From: Pseudonocardia sp. N23
GTDB taxonomy: Bacteria; Actinomycetota; Actinomycetes; Mycobacteriales; Pseudonocardiaceae
Assembly: GCF_002583555.1 (NCBI RefSeq)
Contig: NZ_BEGX01000052.1
Location: 390,068 to 454,067 of the forward strand
DNA: 64,000 bases
Direction of reading: 5' to 3'
The position numbers were made by a program, and so were the translations under genes. Below are positions 17,055 to 28,720 of this stretch, one piece after another (within the stretch, counting starts at the first letter, position 1; each line of letters begins with the position of its first letter). The notes under the pieces are model-generated. The model had not been told where the DNA came from, did no database searches, and saw nothing but the letters and a program-made list of their open reading frames with translations.

Positions 17055-18179
17055 TCAGCCGCGGACGGTCAGGCCTGCCTTCTGGAACTCCTTGAGGTCG
17101 GAGTAGCCGGTCTTGGCCATGGCCCGGCGCAGCGCGCTGAAGAGCGCGACGTCGCCGTACGGGCTGTCCGACGGGCCGAACAGCACCTGCTCCAGCGTCC
17201 GCTCGCCGGTGTCCTGCACGGTGATCTCCGACCGCGGCAGCGACGGGTGCGCGGCTGCCGAGGTCCAGTACAGGCCCCCGCCGGGCGACTCCGCCGAGGC
17301 GGCGAGCTGCTCGCCGAGCATGACGGCATCGGCACCGCAGGCGATGGCCTTGGCCAGGTCGCCCGAGCCGGCCATGCCGCCGTCGGCGATGACGTGCACG
17401 TAGCGTCCGCCGGTCTCGTCGAGGTAGTCGCGCCGCGCGGCGGCGGCGTCGACGATCGCGGTGGCCATCGGCACGCCGATGCCGAGGACGGAGTCGGTGG
17501 TGGTGCCCGCCGACTCGCCGTAGCCGACGATGACCCCGGCCGCGCCGGTGCGCATCAGGTGCATCGCGGTGCGGTAGTCGCCCACCCCGCCGGCGACGAC
17601 GGGCACGTCGAGGCCCTTGATGAAGTCGCCCAGGTTCAGGGGCTCCCCCTGCGAGACGTGCTCGGCGGAGATGATCGTGCCCTGCACGACGAGGATCTCC
17701 ACACCGGCCGCGAGCAGCGTCGGGGTGATCTCCCGGGCCCGCTGCGGGCTCACGCGCACCGCGACGGTCACGCCTGCCTCGCGGACGGTCTTGAGCGCCT
17801 CGGTGAGCAGGTCGGGCTGGATCGGCGCGGCGTGCAGCTCCTGCAGCAGGCGGATCGCCGCGTGCTCGTCGCCGGAGTCGGCGGCGTCGAGTACGCGCTC
17901 CAGGGCGGCGTCGGCGTCGCCGTGCCGGGCCCACAGCCCTTCGGCGTTGAGCACCGGAAGGCCGCCCAGCTGCCCGATCCGCACCGCACTGGCGGGCGAG
18001 ACGACCGCGTCGGTGGGGTGCGTCATCAGCGGGATCTCGAAGCGGTACGCGTCGAGCTGCCAGGCGAGCGTGACCTCCTTCGAGCTCCGCGTCCGCCGCG
18101 ACGGAACGATCTCGATCTGCTGCAGGTCGTAGCTGCGACGGGCCGTCCGGCCCATCCCGATCTCAACGAGGTCACGCAC
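17055..18179 (-). CDS. guaB3: GuaB3 family IMP dehydrogenase-related protein
   Basis: 374 residues, a TIM-barrel relative of IMPDH lacking CBS domains. Conserved segments: MRDLVEIGMGRTARRSYDL, PLMTHPTDAVVSPASAVRIG, the phosphate-binding region VPVVAGGVGDYRTAMHLMRTGAAG, VIADGGMAGSGDLAKAIACGADAVMLG and a C-terminal ALRRAMAKTGYSDLKEFQKA. GTG 18179 fits the usual N-terminus. Cyanobacterial GuaB3 has been reported as a GMP reductase; the actinobacterial branch is not settled. It lies 92 bases downstream of guaB, the standard guaB-guaB3 order, and probably shares its transcript. Confidence 0.93.
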   Translation of the reverse strand: MRDLVEIGMGRTARRSYDLQQIEIVPSRRTRSSKEVTLAWQLDAYRFEIPLMTHPTDAVVSPASAVRIGQLGGLPVLNAEGLWARHGDADAALERVLDAADSGDEHAAIRLLQELHAAPIQPDLLTEALKTVREAGVTVAVRVSPQRAREITPTLLAAGVEILVVQGTIISAEHVSQGEPLNLGDFIKGLDVPVVAGGVGDYRTAMHLMRTGAAGVIVGYGESAGTTTDSVLGIGVPMATAIVDAAAARRDYLDETGGRYVHVIADGGMAGSGDLAKAIACGADAVMLGEQLAASAESPGGGLYWTSAAAHPSLPRSEITVQDTGERTLEQVLFGPSDSPYGDVALFSALRRAMAKTGYSDLKEFQKAGLTVRG

Positions 18180-18271
18180 GAGTGACCAGGGTAGGGGGTG
18201 TCCGATGGGGCGCCGTCGATGGGCCCGGGCGCCGGGACCGCGGCGGACGTTCCGTCGCGGACCCCCCGGGC

Positions 18272-19786
<1,515 letters not shown>

Positions 19787-20007
19787 TCAGCCCCTCACCG
19801 GTCAGCACGTGCGGACGGCCCGGGCGCCGCCCTTCGTCCCATCGTATCCGTGCGGCTCGGCGGGACCGAACCGACGAGTCGCGCGGCACACCCGCACCCC
19901 GGGAGCACCTGCGCCGATCGGGGGGCCGTCGATCTTGCGGGTCTCTGTCGTCCCGGCCACGCGCCGGGCGTCGTCGGGGTACGGTGTCGAGCGTGTCGGC
20001 CGACGCG

Positions 20008-20364
20008 ATGCCTCCGGATCCCTTCGCGGGTGATCCGCACGATCCCGCCCTCTCCCTCGACGACGCGGCGGACCACGACGACCTCAGCACGCAGGAACGC
20101 GAGGAGGTCGTGGCCGACCTCGCCGACCTCGCCGTCTACCAGGCGCTCCTGGAGTGCCGTGGGGTGCGTGGGATAGTCGTCGACTGCGGCGACTGCGGCG
20201 AGCAGCACTTCCACGAGTGGCGCCTCCTGCGTGCCAGCCTGCAGCAGCTGCTCGACGAGGGCCAGATGCGCCCGCACGAGCCCGCCTTCGATCCCGACCC
20301 GTCCGACTACGTGACGTGGGAGTACTGCCGCGGCTACGCCGACGCCACGATCAGCGACGACTGA
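20008..20364 (+). CDS. DUF5319 family protein
   Basis: 118 residues of an actinobacterial family (DUF5319; Rv3412-like position between guaB and the sigD locus). An acidic N-terminus (PPDPFAGDPHDPA) leads to a helical core EREEVVADLADLAVYQALLE and the CGDCGEQHFHEWRLL segment, whose two Cys and two His look like a metal site; the C-terminal WEYCRGYADA adds a further Cys. ATG 20008 matches the family N-terminus; two GTG codons just upstream are alternatives. Convergent with rsdA across a strong terminator. Function unknown. Confidence 0.82.
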   Translation: MPPDPFAGDPHDPALSLDDAADHDDLSTQEREEVVADLADLAVYQALLECRGVRGIVVDCGDCGEQHFHEWRLLRASLQQLLDEGQMRPHEPAFDPDPSDYVTWEYCRGYADATISDD

Positions 20365-20384
20365 GCCCGGCCCCTGACACGCGG

Positions 20385-20417
20385 GAAGGCCCCCACCCGG
20401 TCCGGGTGGGGGCCTTC
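20385..20417. terminator. Strong bidirectional terminator hairpin
   Basis: GAAGGCCCCCACCC pairs with GGGTGGGGGCCTTC around a GGTCC loop; A's flank the left arm and T's the right arm, so it can serve both the DUF5319 gene and the convergent rsdA. Confidence 0.88.
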
Positions 20418-20449
20418 TCCTCGATCGGTACGGCGTCGTCGTGCCGTGC

Positions 20450-21877
20450 TCAGCTGGGCGGCGTCACCGGGGTGCGGTCGGAGGTGACGGTCGAGCCCAT
20501 CCCCGACGTCGTCGACGACGAGTCGGGCTGACCCTCCGAGGTCGGCTTCACCGTCCCCGACGGCGACTGGGTCGTCGTCGGCGACGTGGTCGTCGACGGC
20601 GGCGGCTCCGACGTGGTCGGCGGCGCCGTCGGTGTCGACGTCACCGAACCGCCGGGCGGCGCGGACGGTGAGGTCGGCGTGCTCGGCTTGCCGGGGATCT
20701 TCGGCGGTTCGGGTGCCGGGGTGCCGTCACGCAACGGCGCCTCGGGATCGGCCTTCTGACCCGCCGGCGTCTCCTGCAGCTTCGCCGTCAGGAACCGCTG
20801 GTTGGCCTCCAGGACGGGCGCACCGTCCTCGGGCTTCACCTTCGGCATCAGCTGCTCGACCGTGGTGAGCTGCTGCGCCGCGCCGCTCGTGTCGCCCGCG
20901 GCGAGCGACTCCTTGACCGCGACGATGCCGGCCTGCGCGTCGACGGCGGCCTGCCGCGACTGCGCGGTCTCGGTGTAGAGGACCTGGGTGACGCCGAACA
21001 GCGCGTCGCCGGGCTGGGCCCCGTGCGCCCCGATCGACACACCGGTGACGGCGACGACGATCAGTGCGGCCGCACCCGCGAGCGGGACCAGGTGCCGGGC
21101 CCGCTTGCCGGGACGCCTGCTCGGCCGCATCGGCGTGACGGTGCCACCGGAGTCCTGCGCCGGGCCGTCACCGCCGACGGCGCCCTGCGGGCCGGTGGCC
21201 ACGAGGTCGGCCCCGGGCCTGACGACCGGGAAGACCGTGGTGTCGACGTCGATCGGGCCACCGGTGACGGCCATGATCGTCGCCAGCGCCGTGTCGGTGT
21301 CGACGAGCTCCGGGATCGGGTCGGCGTCGACCTCGGCCTTCCAGACGGCGAGCATCGCGGCGATCCGGTCGTCCTCGCCCCCGCCGCCCCCACCGCCGCC
21401 GTAGCCGCGGGACAGGGCGTCGATGAGCGCGTCGTCGGACTGCACTGCCATCAGGTCGGGCGCCTCCTCGGCACCCGCCACCGGCGTGGTCGCGGGCTGC
21501 GGGACCCGGGGCGGCAGGGGCCGGCCCATCGCCGGGACACCGTTGCCGCTGACACTGCCGTTCATGTGGCTGCCGTTGACCGGGCTGCCGTTGACCGGGC
21601 TGCCGTTGATCGGGCTGCCGTTGATGCGGTTGCCGTTGACCGGGCCGCCGTTGACGTGGCGGCCGTCGCCGTGGCTCCCGTCGACCGGGGGCTGCCACGA
21701 ACCACCTGGCTGCGGGGAACCCGGGTGGGGCTGCTGCCAGCGGTCCTGCGGACCCCCGTCGCGCGGCTCGAAGGGCACACCGTTGTGCGGGGTACCCGGC
21801 GCTGCGCCGTCGGGACGGCGGCGGTGACGGCCGCGGCGGGGGGTCTCCTCGGGACCGCCGTGTTCACGATCGCTCAT
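20450..21877 (-). CDS. rsdA: Anti-sigma-D factor RsdA
   Basis: 475 residues. An Asn/Gly-rich N-terminal half includes about eight 5-residue repeats (xNGSP type, residues ~68-107). The sigma-binding region follows (DLMAVQSDDALIDALSRGY and DDRIAAMLAVWKAEVDADPI, ~140-190), which is the RsdA signature. One transmembrane helix (LVPLAGAAALIVVAVTGVSI, ~270-290) and an external Pro/Thr/Ser-rich tail complete it. It starts 3 bases after the sigD stop, so the pair is co-translated. It should hold SigD at the membrane until regulated proteolysis releases it. M. tuberculosis RsdA is shorter; the N-terminal repeats enlarge this one. Confidence 0.88.
   Translation of the reverse strand: MSDREHGGPEETPRRGRHRRRPDGAAPGTPHNGVPFEPRDGGPQDRWQQPHPGSPQPGGSWQPPVDGSHGDGRHVNGGPVNGNRINGSPINGSPVNGSPVNGSHMNGSVSGNGVPAMGRPLPPRVPQPATTPVAGAEEAPDLMAVQSDDALIDALSRGYGGGGGGGGEDDRIAAMLAVWKAEVDADPIPELVDTDTALATIMAVTGGPIDVDTTVFPVVRPGADLVATGPQGAVGGDGPAQDSGGTVTPMRPSRRPGKRARHLVPLAGAAALIVVAVTGVSIGAHGAQPGDALFGVTQVLYTETAQSRQAAVDAQAGIVAVKESLAAGDTSGAAQQLTTVEQLMPKVKPEDGAPVLEANQRFLTAKLQETPAGQKADPEAPLRDGTPAPEPPKIPGKPSTPTSPSAPPGGSVTSTPTAPPTTSEPPPSTTTSPTTTQSPSGTVKPTSEGQPDSSSTTSGMGSTVTSDRTPVTPPS
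21555..21674 (-). repeat. 15-bp degenerate tandem repeat, about eight units
   Basis: Adjoining 15-base units, two of them identical (21570-21584 and 21585-21599) and the rest differing by a few bases, encode PVNGS/PINGS/HMNGS-type repeats in the RsdA N-terminus. The unit preserves frame. Confidence 0.85.
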
Positions 21878-21879
21878 GT

Positions 21880-22452
21880 CTAGACCACCTCCTCCTCGGG
21901 CATCGACTTGCGCAATCGGGCGAGTGCGCGGTGCTGGGCGACGCGGACGGCGCCCGGTGTGGATCCGACGGCTTCCGCCGTCTCCTCCGCCGAGAGTCCG
22001 ACAACCACTCTCAGCACGAGGATTTCGCGTTGCTTCTCCGGTAGCACCTCGAGCAGCCTGGCCATCTCGCCGGACAGCTCGACGCGCAGTGCGCGCTGTT
22101 CGGGTCCGTCGGAAACCTCCATGCCGTCGGGCACGTCAGCGACGGGTTCGGAACGGTTGCGGGTGGCGGCCCGGTGGGCGTCGATCACCTTGTGTGACGC
22201 GATGCCGTACACGAATGCGAGGAAGGGCCGCCCTTGGACCCGGTAGCCGGGCAGGGCCGTCAGCACGGCCAGACACACCTCCTGCGCGACGTCGTCCGCC
22301 GAGACGGACGATCGGTCCACCCGACCCAGCCGTGCGCGGCAGTAGCGCACGACCAGCGGCCGGATGATGGCCAGCACACGTTCGACCGCTCGTCGGTCAC
22401 CTGCCATCGCAGATGCCACGAGTTCGTCGAGAACGTCTGTCGGTTCACTCAT
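21880..22452 (-). CDS. sigD: RNA polymerase ECF sigma factor SigD
   Basis: 190 residues. Sigma region 2 (~25-95) has VRYCRARLGRVD, ADDVAQEVCLAVLTALPGY and FLAFVYGIASHKVIDAHR (the SHKV signature used to name this sigma group). Region 4 (~125-185) has LLEVLPEKQREILVLRVVVG and SAEETAEAVGSTPGAVRVAQHRALARLR (helix-turn-helix, written in parts). ATG 22452. It precedes rsdA by 2 bases. In mycobacteria SigD supports stationary-phase and starvation gene expression; the same is inferred here. A long non-coding region lies upstream. Confidence 0.94.
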   Translation of the reverse strand: MSEPTDVLDELVASAMAGDRRAVERVLAIIRPLVVRYCRARLGRVDRSSVSADDVAQEVCLAVLTALPGYRVQGRPFLAFVYGIASHKVIDAHRAATRNRSEPVADVPDGMEVSDGPEQRALRVELSGEMARLLEVLPEKQREILVLRVVVGLSAEETAEAVGSTPGAVRVAQHRALARLRKSMPEEEVV

Positions 22453-23340
22453 CGCAGGCCGTGCTCCGGGTGTTACGCAACATGGTCGACATCATCCGTT
22501 CGGTGAGGACGACTACGGACAGTGTCGTAATCAGTCCTCTGCAACGAACACGGTAGCGAAGCCCGGGCTCGAACTGCGGGCAAGGCCTCGATCGTGCGAA
22601 CGAGCGACGACGCCGAGAGGTCACGCCGCCGAGTGGCGCAATTCTCCCGAGCGACGCCGCCGTTCGGTCTTGATCTCTCCACCGTACGGAGTCATCGAAG
22701 AGCGGTCACGGGGTCCCGGAACGGACACGGGCACATCAACCGGCGGGTCACGACGCTCCGCGACGACGGTCGTGGGGCAGGGCCGGAGCGGGACGGCGGA
22801 GTCGACCGGCGGCTCGTCGTGGGCGACGGAGCGCGACCGTCGGCGGGGTGCAGCCGGCCCGGCACAGCGGCCCCGGAGACAGACGACTGAGACACAGGAC
22901 CGAGACACAGGACTGAGACACAGGACACGGCGCGCGACGACAGAAGGTGGCGGCGACCGCGTCGACAGTGTACGCACAGTGGACGGAGCGCACGCGGCGC
23001 TCGAGGCGGTCGGACCGCTGCTGCGGCGCCGGCGGTGGGAGGACGCGTCGGACCCGGCGCCCGGCTGGCCGGGATCGGCCGTGGCGACAGAAGGCCACGA
23101 CCGGGGTCGCCGGGTGACCCGGCGACCCGCGGGGAGCGAGGGGACGTGCCACGACCCGGATCGAGCCCTCTGGGGCGGGAACTCGAGCCGGCCACGCGGA
23201 ACGCCCGGGACGGAACGATCAGCGGCGACACCAGGGGGGCGCCGAACGTCCGTCGTGGTCGCGTACCGGTTCGGGGTCCGGCACGACGACCGGGTGCCCG
23301 GCAAGGGGGTACCGGGCGACCGCCTCTCGGCGGACGAACG
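22453..23340. other. 888-base region without a supported gene, upstream of sigD
   Basis: Frames are open on both strands because of GC content, but none shows a ribosome site, conserved motif or coherent codon use. It should contain the sigD promoter at the left end; I found no confident -35/-10 pair. Three 13-base direct repeats (22888-22926) are the only clear structure. Confidence 0.5.
22888..22926. repeat. 13-bp direct repeat, three copies
   Basis: Units at 22888-22900, 22901-22913 and 22914-22926 share GAGACACAGGAC; only the first base varies (T, C, T). They lie in the middle of the sigD-bldM intergenic region. Confidence 0.8.
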
Positions 23341-23937
23341 TCAGGACACCAGGCCGCGACGGAAGCCGTGCGCGACGGCCTGGGCGCGGTCACGAACACC
23401 CAGCTTGCGGAACAACCGCCGCGCGTGGGTCTTCACGGTGTCCTCCGAGAGGTAGAGCTCGCGGCCGATCTGGCCGTTGCTCTTGCCCTGGCTCATCCCA
23501 CGCAGCACCTGCAGCTCGCGCTCGGTGAGCTGGACGCCCGGGTCGGCCGGGGTACGCGGTGTCGGGACCGCGGTGCTGGCCAGTGTGTGGGCGAGGGCCG
23601 CGACGAGCTCCGGCCGGGACGCGTCCCAGCGGAGATAGCCGCGTGCGCCGCCCGCGATGGCCGCGGCGATGCTGCCCGCGTCGTCGGGGGCGCCGAAAAC
23701 GATCACGTTGGCCTGTGGGTGGGCGGCGACCAGTCGTCGGGTCGCCTCCACCCCGGTGGGAACCGCACGCTGGGTCCCGACCAGAACGACGTCGACCGGC
23801 TGCCGGGAGAACCGGGCCAGCAACTCGTCGCCATGAGCCACACAGTCGATCCGGTGCACCCCCGGCACCGCGGACATCACGCGGGTAAGACCTTCGCGGA
23901 CGCTGCGACGATCGTCGCAGATGAGTACCGTCGTCAC
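23341..23937 (-). CDS. bldM: BldM-like atypical response regulator
   Basis: 198 residues. The C-terminal LuxR domain (VQLTERELQVLRGMSQGKSN, ELYLSEDTVKTHARRLFRKL, then VRDRAQAVAHGFRRGLVS) is nearly that of Streptomyces BldM, and WhiD/WhiB3 lies close by as in Streptomyces. The receiver keeps the acidic pair (LICDDRRSV) but the phospho-acceptor position reads VVLVGTQRA, with Gly where Asp should be. The Thr/Ser position is also Gly (VIVFGAPDD) and the invariant Lys is Trp (GYLRWDAS). So it cannot be phosphorylated in the usual way. GTG 23937 has AGGAAGGAA upstream. It is probably a development or stationary-phase regulator working without a kinase. Confidence 0.85.
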   Translation of the reverse strand: MTTVLICDDRRSVREGLTRVMSAVPGVHRIDCVAHGDELLARFSRQPVDVVLVGTQRAVPTGVEATRRLVAAHPQANVIVFGAPDDAGSIAAAIAGGARGYLRWDASRPELVAALAHTLASTAVPTPRTPADPGVQLTERELQVLRGMSQGKSNGQIGRELYLSEDTVKTHARRLFRKLGVRDRAQAVAHGFRRGLVS

Positions 23938-24103
23938 GACGATTCCTTCCTGCAGCTTCCTGCAGCCGGGTGATGTGTCACCCTCCTCTTCGGCGGGTGA
24001 CAGCCTCACCTTGACACGATCAGGGCGAGTTTGTGCCCTCCATTCGAGCGCGTTTCGCCGAGTGGCACTCGTCATGTGGGTGACGAACGTCCGAACGGAG
24101 TAA

Positions 24104-25309
24104 TTACATTACCCCGAGCCACTGCGCCACCCACGCCGACTCCCCCATCAGGCGCCTGCCGATCGGGTCCGATCGGGAGTAGAGGACGCCGAGCGTCAGC
24201 GCGGCGGCGTGTCGTCGGCGTGGCGCGTCGCTCACCGTGTCATTCGGCGCATCGGAGGATCGATTCACCTGTCGGTCGTTTGCGCTTCCGGAGCACTCGG
24301 CGACGTCGGAAGGTCGATGACGCGAGGCGGACGGCAGGGCCGATCGGGTGGCCCCCCGACGGGGCTCCTGACGGCCGACCGGCCGTCGCACAGGGCCGTC
24401 CGGGGGATGGCAGGCAACCTCGGCGCCCGATGCGAGTCCCAGCGCATCGGCCCAGCGTCGAGCCTTCCGGACCCCCTCCGCGGACCTCTCCGCGGCGGCC
24501 TCGGCGACGCCCGGGCGGTCTGCCAGATCGGCCGCAGCGAGTGCGGCGGGCCAGTGCAGCGGGAGGAGTCCGAGGGCCAGTGCGGCGCCCGCGAGGGCGT
24601 CCAGTTCGAGGAGGGCCTCGGGAGCCGTCGCGGGGTCGGCCACCGCGCGCGACACGCCGGCGACCATCGCCGACTTCACCCGGTGCCGCGACGAACGGCT
24701 CCCCGCCGCGCGCCGCGCCGCCCCTGCGGCCGCGCGTGTCGCCGCAACGGCGTTCCCGGACACGAGCTCGAGCTCCGCGGTGACCCATCCGGCGCGGACC
24801 GTGCACCGACCCTCGTCCGGCGCGGTGGCGGCGTCGGCGGCCTCGCACACGGCGCGGGCGACGTCGAGCAGCCGCCGGGAACCGCACAGGTCACCGATGC
24901 CGAGTGCGTCGGCGGCGAGACCGACGAGCGCGTCGGCACGGGCCGCGACGGCGCTCGGACCGTCCGGACCGGCCGGCCGGGACGCGATCCCGGGGTCGGA
25001 CGCGAGGCGCAGGCCCAGCGCGTCGAGCCGGCGCGCCGCGGCGTGCCCCCCGAGCTGCCGCCGGTGCGACGCCAGCGTGACCGCGGCGTGCGCGGCGACG
25101 ACGCGCGGTGCGGCGGGGTCGTGCAGCAGGCCCAGCAGCAGCGTCGCGGCGCGGGCGTAGTGCCCCTGGCCGCCGAGGGCGACGGCAGCGGCCCACCGGT
25201 TCGCGGCGGGCGCGCCGGGGGCCACGACGACGGCCCGCCCCGGGTCGGCACCGAAGGCGACGTCCCGCACGTCGTCCACCGGGCTGCCGCCCACCGGGCT
25301 GCCGTCCAC
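24104..25309 (-). CDS. Alpha-helical repeat protein, unknown function, partner of MerR-like regulator
   Basis: About 401 residues. The core (~25-300) is Ala/Leu-rich helical with TPR-like spacing: ARAATLLLGLLHDPAAPRVV, AHAAVTLASHRRQLGGHAAA, ALVGLAADALGIGDLCGSRR and ALLELDALAGAALALGLLPL. The last ~100 residues are polar and low in conservation signals. GTG 25309 lies 2 bases after the MerR-type gene's stop, indicating coupling. No enzymatic motif. The C-terminal end position is simply the first stop and may overstate the conserved part. Confidence 0.6.
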   Translation of the reverse strand: MDGSPVGGSPVDDVRDVAFGADPGRAVVVAPGAPAANRWAAAVALGGQGHYARAATLLLGLLHDPAAPRVVAAHAAVTLASHRRQLGGHAAARRLDALGLRLASDPGIASRPAGPDGPSAVAARADALVGLAADALGIGDLCGSRRLLDVARAVCEAADAATAPDEGRCTVRAGWVTAELELVSGNAVAATRAAAGAARRAAGSRSSRHRVKSAMVAGVSRAVADPATAPEALLELDALAGAALALGLLPLHWPAALAAADLADRPGVAEAAAERSAEGVRKARRWADALGLASGAEVACHPPDGPVRRPVGRQEPRRGATRSALPSASRHRPSDVAECSGSANDRQVNRSSDAPNDTVSDAPRRRHAAALTLGVLYSRSDPIGRRLMGESAWVAQWLGVM

Positions 25310-25311
25310 CG

Positions 25312-26337
25312 TCAGGCCCTCACGACCCCGGTGAGCATGTCGGCGGCCTCGACGAGGGAGGCCAGCCGTGTGGTCGTCGCCGGCAGCGTGACTCCGTCCC
25401 AGCCCCCACCACCGACGAACACCCGGTGCCGCGGACGGGTGCGGGGCAGCCCGGCGACGACGTCCGCATCGGCGGACCCGGCCATCTGCGACCACAGCAC
25501 GAGCGCGGCCGGTGCGACCCGCCGGACGGCGGCGGTGAGGGCCTCCGCCGGCAGATCGGCGCCAAGGGGGCGGCAGGGCAGCCCGCGGGCCGAGAGGACG
25601 GCCGAGAGGACAGTCAGCGGCAGGACGTGGTGCTCGCCGGGCATCGCGGCGAGCAGCACGGGCCGCAGGTCGGGGTCGACGGCCGAGCCGGCGGCGTTCG
25701 CGTTGTAGACGGTTGCGACGGCGTCGCTGACCAGGTGTTCGATCTCGACGCCTCGACCGTTGGACTCCCAGCGTTCGGCGACGGCGACCAGGACCGGGCA
25801 CACGACGTCGTCCCAGGTCGCGACGAGACCGTCGGCGGCGATCGACTCGGTCAGCACGGCGCGTACGGCGTGCACGTCCAACGCGAGGACGGCCCGGGCG
25901 AGGCCGCGCGCGCGTGGCCCGGCAGCCGGCAGGCGCAGCAGCCGCCCACCGCGGCGGGGACGGCCGCCGGGGTCGAGGTCGGCGGGCGCATGGGCTCGGA
26001 GGACCGGAGCGGGGTGGCCCGGGGAGGGATGGCCCAGGGCGTCGGTCCGACGCGGGGCCGCCGGTGAGCTCTCCCGCGGATCCGCCGGCGCGAGTGCCAG
26101 CCGGGCCGCCTCTGCGGGCCCGGCCCCGTGGGTGAGCGCGCGGTGCATGACCTCGAGACGTGCGAGGTCGGCGGCGTTGTAGCGGCGGTGATGGCCGGGG
26201 AGGTGACCGGTGGGTTCGAGTCCGTAGCGCCGGGCCCAGGTGCGCAGCGTGGCGGGAGCGACCCCGAGGCGGCGGGCGACCGCGGCCACGGGAAGCGCCA
26301 CGTCGAGACCTGCCTGGTCCACATCGTCCTCGGTCAC
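25312..26337 (-). CDS. MerR-family regulator with degenerate B12-binding-like domain
   Basis: 341 residues. The N-terminal MerR winged helix (LPVAAVARRLGVAPATLRTW, ARRYGLEPTGHLPGHHRRYN, ~14-75) is followed by an Ala/Pro-rich linker. Then comes a domain laid out like CarH/LitR cobalamin regulators: a helical part (VVCPVLVAVAERWESNGRGV, EIEHLVSDAVATVYN) and a Rossmann-like part (LLAAMPGEHHVLPLTVLSAV to HRVFVGGGGWDG). The EHHVLP segment keeps the central His of the DxHxxG motif but has Pro for Gly. Cobalamin or light sensing is therefore possible but not shown. It is divergent from whiB3 and coupled to the helical-repeat gene. Confidence 0.75.
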   Translation of the reverse strand: MTEDDVDQAGLDVALPVAAVARRLGVAPATLRTWARRYGLEPTGHLPGHHRRYNAADLARLEVMHRALTHGAGPAEAARLALAPADPRESSPAAPRRTDALGHPSPGHPAPVLRAHAPADLDPGGRPRRGGRLLRLPAAGPRARGLARAVLALDVHAVRAVLTESIAADGLVATWDDVVCPVLVAVAERWESNGRGVEIEHLVSDAVATVYNANAAGSAVDPDLRPVLLAAMPGEHHVLPLTVLSAVLSARGLPCRPLGADLPAEALTAAVRRVAPAALVLWSQMAGSADADVVAGLPRTRPRHRVFVGGGGWDGVTLPATTTRLASLVEAADMLTGVVRA

Positions 26338-26487
26338 CGCCGCCTGCGCTCCCTCATCGGGATCCCGTCGCGGCCGGCCGGCCGGGGCGAGGCGGGGTCC
26401 GCTACCGGTCCGCGCCGGTCATCGTCGGCCGCCGACCGTCCGGCGGTCAAGCCGAAACGCGTCACGAGTACTCTTGTTGAAGTAGAT

Positions 26488-26516
26488 TTGACGCGATTGA
26501 CTACGGGTACTACGGC
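26488..26516 (+). promoter_or_regulatory. Candidate whiB3 promoter
   Basis: TTGACG (26488-26493) and TACGGC (26511-26516) are spaced 17 bases apart, about 30 bases before the GTG of whiB3, in a locally AT-richer patch. The -10 match is weak. Confidence 0.35.
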
Positions 26517-26546
26517 GTCGACGACAACGTTCGAGCAGACAGGCTG

Positions 26547-26870
26547 GTGAGGGTCGTGGCGGACACCCGACGACTTCCGGTCCCCGTATCGGAGACCTGG
26601 GACTGGCAGATGCGCGGCTCCTGCCGCGGCATGGACAGCGCGTTCTTCTTCCATCCCGAGGGCGAACGCGGTCCGGCCAAGGTCAACCGCGAAGCGCGGG
26701 CCAAGGCCGTGTGCCGGGCATGCCCGGTCGTCGAGGAGTGCCGCCGGCACGCCCTCGCCACGCACGAGCCGTACGGCGTGTGGGGCGGGCTGTCGGAGTC
26801 CGACCGTCTCGAGGTGCTGCACGCCCGCGACCGGCGGCTGCGTCAGCCGCGCCAGGGCGCGGTCCAGTAG
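26547..26870 (+). CDS. whiB3: WhiB-family iron-sulfur regulator, WhiB3/WhiD type
   Basis: 107 residues. Four Cys ligands for a [4Fe-4S] cluster: GSCRGMDS, AVCRACPVVEEC (three). The family turn PYGVWGGLSESDR follows, then a basic DNA-binding tail (ARDRRLRQPRQ). The FFHPEGERGPAK segment and ETWDWQMRG are diagnostic of the WhiB3 (Mycobacterium)/WhiD (Streptomyces) group. GTG 26547 or GTG 26556 could be the start. Its position between groEL and the BldM-like gene is conserved in actinomycetes. Expected to respond to redox or NO and to cooperate with the principal sigma factor. Confidence 0.93.
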   Translation: MRVVADTRRLPVPVSETWDWQMRGSCRGMDSAFFFHPEGERGPAKVNREARAKAVCRACPVVEECRRHALATHEPYGVWGGLSESDRLEVLHARDRRLRQPRQGAVQ

Positions 26871-26901
26871 CGCGCGCCGTCGTAGCGGAGCAGGAACGAC
26901 G

Positions 26902-26940
26902 CGAGGGCGGGTGCGGACACGAGGTCCGCACCCGCCCTCG
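26902..26940. terminator. Strong bidirectional terminator hairpin
   Basis: A 17-base perfect stem (26902-26918 with 26924-26940) and ACGAG loop between the convergent whiB3 and groEL genes. Confidence 0.85.
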
Positions 26941-26976
26941 GCGGTTCATCGAACTGCTATGACATCCCGGGGACGG

Positions 26977-28691
<1,715 letters not shown>

Positions 28692-28720
28692 GATGACGGC
28701 CGGAGTTCAGCCGGGTGGTG

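Noticed and set aside
22364..23455. Plus-strand 363-codon frame in the sigD-bldM interval
   Set aside because: Overlaps sigD and bldM antisense at its ends and is Arg/Thr-rich low-complexity; no support as a gene.
24011..24040. TTGACA at 24011 as a plus-strand promoter
   Set aside because: No acceptable -10 at 16-19 bases and no plus-strand gene follows.
24104..25801. 565-codon version of the helical-repeat gene
   Set aside because: The first ~165 codons overlap the MerR-type gene in another frame and are Arg-rich; the GTG at 25309 right after the MerR stop is the better start.
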